A stretch of 64,000 nucleotides of DNA from Atkinsonella hypoxylon (Eukaryota > Ascomycota > Sordariomycetes > Hypocreales > Clavicipitaceae). Below the pieces are notes generated by a model. It made no database searches and had not been told where the DNA came from. It saw nothing but the letters and a program-made list of their open reading frames with translations. Position numbers and translations under genes: made by a program. Of this stretch, positions 57,900 to 64,000 are shown piece after piece. Position 1 is the stretch's first letter, and each line of letters begins with the position of its first letter. The stretch spans positions 186,001 to 250,000 of the forward strand of contig JFHB01000017.1 in assembly GCA_000729835.1 (NCBI GenBank). Direction: 5' to 3'.

Positions 57900-58963
57900 C
57901 CTAGGACACCGAGGAGAGACGTGGCTTGAATCTCAGAGCCAGAGCGGGTGTAGATTTAGGCAGAATAGCATATGCTAATCACACAGTATTAATTTCTAAG
58001 CAAGAAATCTAGAGTACATTTCTATAGCACTATACCAAGATATTAGTGCATATACCACTAAATATCAAAATGTTAATTCGCACTAATACACTGTGCATTC
58101 TGCATAATATTAGGCATATGCCCGGCATATGCAAAACGCTTCACCGCCTGCGAAAAATACACCCATTTTGGCTCCACTCTGGACCTGAGATTTACTGGAA
58201 CCCCGCCCACAGCCCCACGCCCACCGATTTGGTCGCCGATGCTTCATCTCCCCCCCATCCTGTCCCTGCTTATATATGTACCTCCTACCTAGGTACGTAC
58301 CTACCACCTTCCTGCTTTTGCGTTCTTCAACCCACCATCTCGTCTATTTACCCACCCCTTAGCAACTTCTGTCCTTCTTTGCTTTTTCTCCTTCCCCTTG
58401 ACGCTCACCTGAAGGCCGATTACTTACCCAGGGCAGGCTGACCTGATGCGATAGGGTTCCGTCTAGAAGGATACGGGGACGACGGGAAGTTTTGCCTTTC
58501 TCGTGGCTGGCTCAGCCCTGGCCATCTGCGCCCCGGAGCCATGATTCCTGAAGCCCGAGGGAAAAGTCGGGTCTCACAAACTGTATGCACTTTGCAGGCT
58601 TACATGTATTTTCCTGTATGGTTCGCGCAGGCGTTAAATAAAAGAAAAGCTGCGGCTCGGCATGGTTTCGATTCTAGGCCCCAAGCTCGAACTAATAAAC
58701 TCCCCGACACAACAACGGTCCGAGTCGTCTTCCTCTATTTGCAGCGAAGATCTCACTGCTCTTGTGTCGCAGTGAAAAGGACTTCTACGTCATACCAGTA
58801 TCTGATCGCGTGAGGATATTCTTTCGCAATGCCCAAAAGTTCTCCAGCAGAAGAACAGTCACAACAGTGCGCTGCCAACCATTGCGATGCTGCGTTCCCA
58901 TCATCATACGGCGTCGTGACTGACCTTTGGACGTAATATAGGTGCTCAAGCCAAGAGACTCTG

Positions 58964-60047
58964 ATGTCAAGTTTTCCTGTCACCAAGAGGAAACGCGCGA
59001 CACGTGCCAAGTTTGCCAAAGTTCGAACAGGATGTGTCACTTGTGAGTAGCAGCCAGAACCCCCCCATAGTGTTATCACTTGATATAGACAACCAGTTAC
59101 ATGAGATCGCATGGTGACTAACACGGAATTTTGTAGGCAAGTAAGAACATCATTTCCTGCCGCAATGCAGCGTCAGACTGCGGAACAGCAGCACACTAAC
59201 ATGATGGACTCATAGAAAGCGTCATGTAAAATGCGATGAGACGAAGCCTGCTTGCAAGAACTGCATGAAGTGGGCAGGCTACTGTGGCGGCTACGAGGCC
59301 ATTCTCGGCCATTCCAAGTCGGCGACAACCAATTCCACACTCCAAAAGCCCCTCATGGCGCTTCCCAACCCGGATCTTGAGGTTACCTCATCGCCCGAAG
59401 AGCTTGACACGACTTCACCGGATTATATGTCGCACTTGCAGTCACCTGAGAGCTTGCTACTGCTTTCCCCAATCAAGTCGCAAAGCAGTATCCAAACCTA
59501 CCCAAGCTACTCAAACCATGATGCTACGTCCTCTTCCCCCGTCACTCTGTCCTCTCTACTCTTTGACGATTATTTCTGGGAGACCACTCTCGCTCAATTA
59601 GTCCAAGACAACGTAGCTATTCTCTACGCCAATCTCGCCGTACACACACTGATGTACGCCAAAAGTCCCGATTTTGTGTCTGTCGAGAAGGTCACCGAAA
59701 GAGATTACTACGGCGAGGCTCTCATATGCCATGGACTTGCACTGTCAGAGATTCGCAGGGCTGCTTCACAACAGATGGATCTGCGCGAAGCCATAATATG
59801 CTGCATGTTCTTTGTCATATTTGAAACCATTAATGGTGATAGAGCTGCTGCTCAGGCTCATCTGCAGAGTGGCCAGCGCTTGTCGAGCGAGCTCGGTGCC
59901 GAGATTTTTCATCAGAACCTGCGCGGATTACTCGAGTACCTTGCGCGCCAAGCTCGTACGCAAGACGGTAATGGATACGATGGCTTTTCTGATGAGAGTC
60001 GAAGCAGCATATTGGAGAATCTTGCTTTGTTAGATAGTTTACCTTGA
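58964..60047 (+). CDS. Zn2Cys6 transcription regulator, short, with micro-exon
   Basis: Exons 58964-59042, 59137-59140 (4 nt) and 59216-60047; 304 aa. Joined, the N-terminus reads SFPVTKRKRATRAKFAKVRT then GCVTCKKRHVKCDETKPAC, KNCMKWAGYC, a perfect C-X2-C-X6-C-X6-C-X2-C-X6-C zinc cluster that binds DNA. The 4-nt exon (GCAA) between introns of 94 bp (GTGAGT...TTGTAG) and 75 bp (GTAAGA...CATAG) is needed: skipping it meets a stop. The body has a Ser/Thr-rich linker and a helical region (ILYANLAVHTLMYA, GEALICHGLALSEIRRA, REAIICCMFFVIFETINGD, AQAHLQSGQRLSSE) typical of fungal C6 regulators. It stops at DSLP, whereas this type commonly runs 450-600 aa, so it may be truncated or short. Target genes unknown; no metabolite cluster is nearby. 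Confidence 0.78.
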
Positions 60048-60484
60048 CCAGATTCATTGATGCCAAAGTTATGAATTGCAAGGTTTTATTCGATTACCAC
60101 TTACCTACGACTTGGCTACTCCGCACCTACATGTTGTATCTATATCCATGCCCCATGCGCTATACGAACATGGTTAGCGCAAGGTGCAACTGGGCTGGTG
60201 TGGTCCGATGTCCGACACGGAACGACGGGCACTAACTACCGCAAGTAAGCACTGGGACTATCTCACCCGACCTGATCTAACCTGACCTAGTTGTGGGTCC
60301 TATGGCGCACAGCAACCTTCTTTATTGGCGCTCTTAAGCCTAGGTTAACTAGGATCTTCTTGAGATGTCCAAGGTCCCATTGACCCCACATCGACCGTTG
60401 CTCCCAATTCATCACCTCTTTAACACGCGCCACGCGCAACACTCTCTATCAAGGGCCGACGACGACCACAGCGCAGCTCTCGCC
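60048..60484. other. intergenic, 437 bp
   Basis: Between the regulator and psf2. It contains CTAACCTGACCTAG followed by GTGGGTCCTA (60276-60302), resembling words at 53406-53490. No gene seen. Confidence 0.5.
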
Positions 60485-61303
60485 ATGGCCCTGCCTCTGC
60501 CCCCAGGACTGGTGCCCTCGGAGGTGGCTTTCCTCTGCGAAATGGAGTTCGTGACAGTAGTCCCAAGACAGAGACTAGAGTCGATTGATCTCTTATCGGT
60601 GCGTACCACATTCACGCCGCTCACCCCCCTCGCGCCGTCCACCTAACCAACACCAAAACCCCAACAGGGCCCAACTCCCCAACTGCGACCCCCGCGAAGA
60701 GACAATCTCCCACTATGGCTCGCGATTCTCCTCAAGAAGCAACGGCGCGCCAACATTGTCCCTCCGCCATGGCTCCATCCCGACTCCCTCCGCGACGTGA
60801 TACACCACGAAACCAAAGTCGACGTGACGGGCTGGGCGCCGCCGCCGCCGCCGCCGTCCCGAGCGGATTCACGCGGGAACGCCAGACGAATGGCGGACTC
60901 GGACGTCGCTCTGTCGCCGCCCTTCTTGCCGTCGTGCACGGCGGACGCGCCGTCTGCTGCGTTGCCGTACCACTGGCTTGAGATGGCGGAGATGCTGCTT
61001 GCGCACGCGGGGGATGACTTTGCGTCCGCTTCGGAGGTTCGCTCGCTGCTACGGGATCTGCAGGAGGTCAGGGCTGCCAAGATGAGGAGCAGCACGGCGT
61101 TGTTGGAGAATGGGGTGGACGGGGTGATGAGCTTGAGGGGCGTTGGGGCCATGGAGCTTGCTGAGAGTCGGGGCTTCGTCACGGGCGTGGTGGACGCGGT
61201 GAGGAGGATTGGTGCGAGCGGTGAGGCTTTGCGGAGGGAGGAAGAGGCGAGGGGGGATGGGGATGGGGGGGACGAGGCTAGTGATGATGATATGGGATTG
61301 TGA
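60485..61303 (+). CDS. psf2: GINS complex subunit Psf2
   Basis: Subunit of the GINS tetramer in the CMG replicative helicase. Two exons, 60485-60598 and 60668-61303, 249 aa; the 69-bp intron (GTGCGT...CAACAG) joins RLESIDLLS to GPTPQLRPPRRDNLPLWLA. Start MALPLPPGLVPSEVAFLCEM is typical, although the frame is open 40 codons further upstream. Family motifs: FVTVVPRQRL, LWLAILLKKQRRANIVPPPW, and in the helical core LPYHWLEMAEMLLAHAGDDF, SEVRSLLRDLQEVRAAKMR. A proline/glycine/arginine-rich insert (about 90-135) and an acidic tail (DGDGGDEASDDDMGL) are fungal additions. High GC coding sequence. Confidence 0.94.
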
Positions 61304-61706
61304 TGCCGGCTGGCGGTGGTGGTGCGAATCGACGACGCGTGCTGGGTGGGTATCGGGTTTGCCGGCGCAGCGTCGATGCCCTCATCCACGGATGGCAACA
61401 CGTTGCTCGACCACGACAGCGACATTTTCGACATCAAGGCCTCGCACATGGAATCAGATACAATCACCAAGTCCAATTCCACAACGAAATTAAAAAAAAA
61501 AAGCAAATGGTTCACGAACGAACAGTCTTTCCTCATGGGGTTCTCCCCCTCCCCCCCCCCCCCCGGGCGACCTCACAACCACGCTTCATAGCTCAATCGA
61601 CCGTCGCCAACATGCCTCAACATCTAACCAAAACACAATGCCTTCCATCAAGACCAGCATCCCAATGGGCTCCACGACCCCCAGACCAAAAAAAAAAAAA
61701 CCCACA
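61304..61706. other. intergenic, 403 bp
   Basis: Convergent 3' flanks of psf2 and the secreted protein gene, with C14 at 61551-61564. No gene seen. Confidence 0.6.
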
Positions 61707-62324
61707 TCACTCCCCAACCCGCCTCGTCGAATTCACCCAAAGCTGCTTCCCCTGCTCCCACCCAAGATGCTCACAGATATTACTCCCGACCCTCGCCCGC
61801 CCATACCTCGCATTCCACTTCCTCACATCCACATACCCCCACGCTAACCGATCCCTGCACGCCTCCCCGATCGTCCGCGAAGCCGTCACCACCTCGATGC
61901 GCGCGCAGTACTGCTGCCCATACGGCAAATGGGTATGCAGCCTAAAGTTGCACAGGTACCACGCCGACGAGCCATACACGGCCACCACGACAGACTGCTT
62001 CTGCACGCCGAACCCCTCGCACCAGTTCGCCAGCATGCTGCGCGCAAGGAGCACCTCCCCCTCGTCCGTGATGCCCGTCCCGTTGACGTAGCAGCCCGGC
62101 TGGGCGCGCGGCCACGGCGCGTGGAACCGGCTGCGGGACTTCACGGCCTCGTACCATGCGTGCGGATCGATGGCATACTGCACCACGTGGGTTTGCGGAG
62201 GCGCGCGGTTGGTCTTTTGGAAGGTGATTTCGTACACGCCGTTTTTGAGCTTGGGCGGGATGATCCATCCTGTTGCGAGGGAGAGGAATGTCTGCAGGAT
62301 GATGAGATGGTTGAGTCGAACCAT
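61707..62324 (-). CDS. small secreted cysteine-containing protein
   Basis: Single exon, 205 aa. MVRLNHLIILQTFLSLATGW is a clear signal peptide with cleavage probably near residue 19-23. The mature part has six cysteines (in PGCYVNG, NWCEGFG, YLCNFRL, QYCARIE, EACRDRL, SNICEHL), enough for three disulfides, and two N-glycosylation sequons (NGT, NST). It is rich in Trp, Tyr and Arg and has no membrane anchor. I do not recognise a family; size, secretion signal and even cysteines fit a secreted effector-like or antimicrobial-like protein, but that is only a class description. A TATATATATATATA stretch lies about 30 bp upstream of the ATG, and the next gene upstream encodes a secreted peptidase. 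Confidence 0.75.
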   Translation of the reverse strand: MVRLNHLIILQTFLSLATGWIIPPKLKNGVYEITFQKTNRAPPQTHVVQYAIDPHAWYEAVKSRSRFHAPWPRAQPGCYVNGTGITDEGEVLLARSMLANWCEGFGVQKQSVVVAVYGSSAWYLCNFRLHTHLPYGQQYCARIEVVTASRTIGEACRDRLAWGYVDVRKWNARYGRARVGSNICEHLGWEQGKQLWVNSTRRVGE

Positions 62325-62963
62325 GATTGGTAAGTTTCGATGTTTTTGTTTTATATATATATATATATAAAGGCAACGATGATGATTATTGGAGTGTGGT
62401 TTTTTTTTTTTCTTCGTGGTTTGAACGGGAATGATGAGGAGTGGTATTGTTAGTCGAGGTCAGCTCTCTTATATAGGTTTTATTAGGTTTTCGTACTCAC
62501 GTTGCAGGAAACTCTATATGTGTGGCTGGCCGTAGGTTTGCATCGTGGATTTAAAGCTCAGACCCATGTGGGCTTCCCCGTACCAAATGCCCCATCTTGG
62601 TCAGCTCCACTTTTTAATGTAAAAGACTAAACGACTGTAAAGGTAAAGGAGGGTGCTCGTATAGCAAATATATGCTTCCCCAACTTGCCCAAGTTGGATT
62701 GTCATAAGAAATGGCCCCATTCTAACACATGAACGAGGTGGAATCGTTGACTATGCAAGGCTCTGCCCGAAACGAACCTCGAATAATTCTACTTCTCCTG
62801 GTAATTTTACCATAGTAGAGACCTGATCAAATAGCCTTTGCACCAAGCTCCTCGGATCAAGTCACCAAACTCCATGGTAGAAGTAGCCATGTTGTCAGTC
62901 AAGAATGTTTTATACACTAACGCTAAAATTTATGTGATTATAGGTTTTAATAATACAGACACA
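62325..62963. other. intergenic, 639 bp
   Basis: Promoter of the secreted protein gene (TA repeat 62354-62369, T13 at 62399-62411) and 3' flank of the aminopeptidase gene. An ORF on the + strand at 62838-63098 overlaps the peptidase and is a shadow. Confidence 0.6.
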
Positions 62964-64000
62964 TCAGAATTTGTGGAAACCAAGCTCGTGAACAAAGCCG
63001 AGCGTCATCTTCGCATGCTCCAGCATGTGGTCAAAAGAGAGATTCTCGAGGAAATCTACCGCAGTGTGCAGAAAAGGGTTGATCTTCTCAAAGGTTGACT
63101 CGGTAACTAATGCTGAAGGAAAGCCAGCCTTAAAAGCGGAGGCATGGTCGGAGCAGGCATAGCCACATCTTGTTTCAACCCAGGGAATTTTGCAGTACTG
63201 GAAATAGAATGAAACAACAGGCGTCAGTATCATCATTCAAGCAAATCTGGTTGGCATGAAAGCCATTTTACATACCTCATCGATGACGGTCTTGATGAAT
63301 TTGGTCAGACCAGGGTCAACATAGTCCGTCATGATACCGATGCTTTCCTGCATACCGGCGTCCAGAGTTGCTTTTATGTAACCAACCATATCTTGCTGTA
63401 GCATAGCCTTGACTTCTCGTTGCTGATCCTTGTACTTCTTGAAAATGGCCTGACTGCCCAGCAAACCAACCTCCTCCGCACTGTACCAGTGAAACTCAAT
63501 CGTGTTGGCTGCCTTTCCGGCCACGACATCCTTCGACTTGAGCAAGGTACGGAACACTTCCATGTTTGTGACCGTGCCGCTGCCATCATCATCAGCCCCG
63601 GGAGCGGCAAGAGTTGGTAGTAACTTGTTGATAGAGTCCTGATGAGCACCAATGATGATGGTGCTATCGGACTTTCCGGGGATGGTCGCAATGATGGATC
63701 TTTGCTTCCAGCTGTGAGGAAAGCTCTCAACAGTGACCTTGCCCTCGGCATCAGCGCCTTTGACGATGCCCCTGAGTCTGGCGAGCAGCCATTCAGATGA
63801 ATTGCGGCCGTAGTCCGAGTCGTGATATCGTGTGTAGAACCTTGAAAACCGATCGAGATTGCTCTGCATGTTCTCCTTGCTGAGATACTTGGCAAGAGCA
63901 TCCACCTTCTCCTTCTGGACGCACTTCTCCGGAAACTTGATGGCTCTTTTGGCGACCACGTTCCTGGCGCCCAAGTTCGGAGTCGCCGTGATATCCATGA
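62964..64000 (-). CDS. secreted M28 leucine aminopeptidase (5' end beyond window)
   Basis: Zinc-dependent exopeptidase of family M28 (fungal Lap1 type), normally secreted as a proenzyme. Visible exons 64000-63276 and 63197-62964; the 78-bp intron (63198-63275, GTATGT...TTTCCAG) joins KTVIDE to YCKIPWVETRCGYACSDH. All five metal ligand motifs are present: GAHQDS (His), PGADDDGSG (bridging Asp), SAEEVGLLGS (catalytic and ligand Glu), QQDMVGY (Asp) and CSDHASA (His). The paired cysteines around RCGYAC form the usual disulfide. The part preceding MDITATPNL, which should hold the signal peptide and propeptide start, lies outside the window, so the ATG at 63998 is probably internal. About 320 of some 380-390 residues are visible. 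Confidence 0.93.

Larger units (their letters stand above)
53109..58963. other. long gene-poor region, 5.9 kb
   Basis: No gene that I can support on either strand. 53.4-55.1 kb is rich in TA, CTAG and TTAG and looks decayed (separate entry). The rest holds C13 (55340-55352), short direct repeats (CATATTC near 56277-56291; TGGTC near 56731-56754), CCTAGG motifs (56369-56379, 57866-57905, 58286-58306), an inverted repeat at 57878-57899 and an AT-rich stretch at 57955-58110. The longest ORFs (about 145 aa at 53663, 132 aa at 56125) show no family features. Confidence 0.55.

Noticed and set aside
58655..58700. TTCGATTCTAGG stretch resembling a tRNA T-loop box
   Set aside because: No matching acceptor, D-arm or anticodon stem could be drawn around it.
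58753..59124. 123-aa ORF on the - strand
   Set aside because: Antisense to the first exon of the zinc-cluster regulator and unlike any known protein.
62838..63098. 86-aa ORF on the + strand
   Set aside because: Antisense shadow of the M28 aminopeptidase last exon.

Overview
The window is nuclear DNA of a filamentous ascomycete, most likely a Sordariomycete and probably Hypocreales. The evidence is many protein-coding genes with short introns (mostly 48-130 bp, GTRNGT donors, CTAAC/CTGAC-like branch sites), fungal-specific families (BEM1, YVC1, LYC1, ATP19, Zn2Cys6) and long gene-poor intergenic stretches carrying TACCTAGGTA motifs, homopolymers and small tandem repeats. The lineage is inferred from protein character and was not searched. 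I see no tRNA, rRNA, CRISPR array, intact transposon or bacterial-style operon. Gene models below were spliced by eye, choosing junctions that restore conserved family motifs.

Layout. 0-13 kb is gene-dense: rad4/XPC (-), a CUZ1-like AN1 zinc-finger protein (-), an MTP18/MTFP1-like protein (-) facing ATP19 (+), a CENP-B-type DNA-binding protein (+), vps36 (-) facing a THP3/LENG8-type SAC3 protein (+). 13.0-17.8 kb is a repeat-rich intergenic region leading to bem1 (+). 21.3-25.2 kb holds an orphan carrier-like membrane protein (-) and yvc1 (-). After a 3.3 kb gap come a Cys-rich single-pass surface protein (+), a WRAP53-like WD40 protein (-), another 3.1 kb repeat-rich gap, a PQ-loop transporter (+) and an R3H protein (+). 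39-53 kb is dense again: a candidate Zip2/SHOC1-like XPF-family protein (-) facing ddb1 (+), rip1 Rieske protein (+), cct1 (-) facing prolyl-tRNA synthetase (+), and lyc1 (-). 53.1-58.9 kb is nearly gene-free with a TA-rich, apparently decayed tract. The right end carries a short Zn2Cys6 regulator (+), psf2 (+), a small secreted protein (-) and the 3' part of a secreted M28 aminopeptidase (-) cut by the window edge.

How the genes relate. Most are unrelated housekeeping genes. Loose themes are nucleotide excision repair damage recognition (rad4 and ddb1), chromosome biology (CENP-B-like, WRAP53-like, Zip2-like, psf2), mitochondrial inner membrane proteins (MTP18, ATP19, rip1) and vacuole/endosome functions (vps36, yvc1, PQ-loop). 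Several genes are paired head to head over 0.36-0.6 kb. The most interesting items are the candidate meiotic XPF-like gene with an in-frame TAG at an awkward exon junction, a 4-nt micro-exon that is required to assemble a perfect Zn2Cys6 motif, an internal duplication in the YVC1 tail, and a CENP-B-type protein that has lost the transposase catalytic domain.
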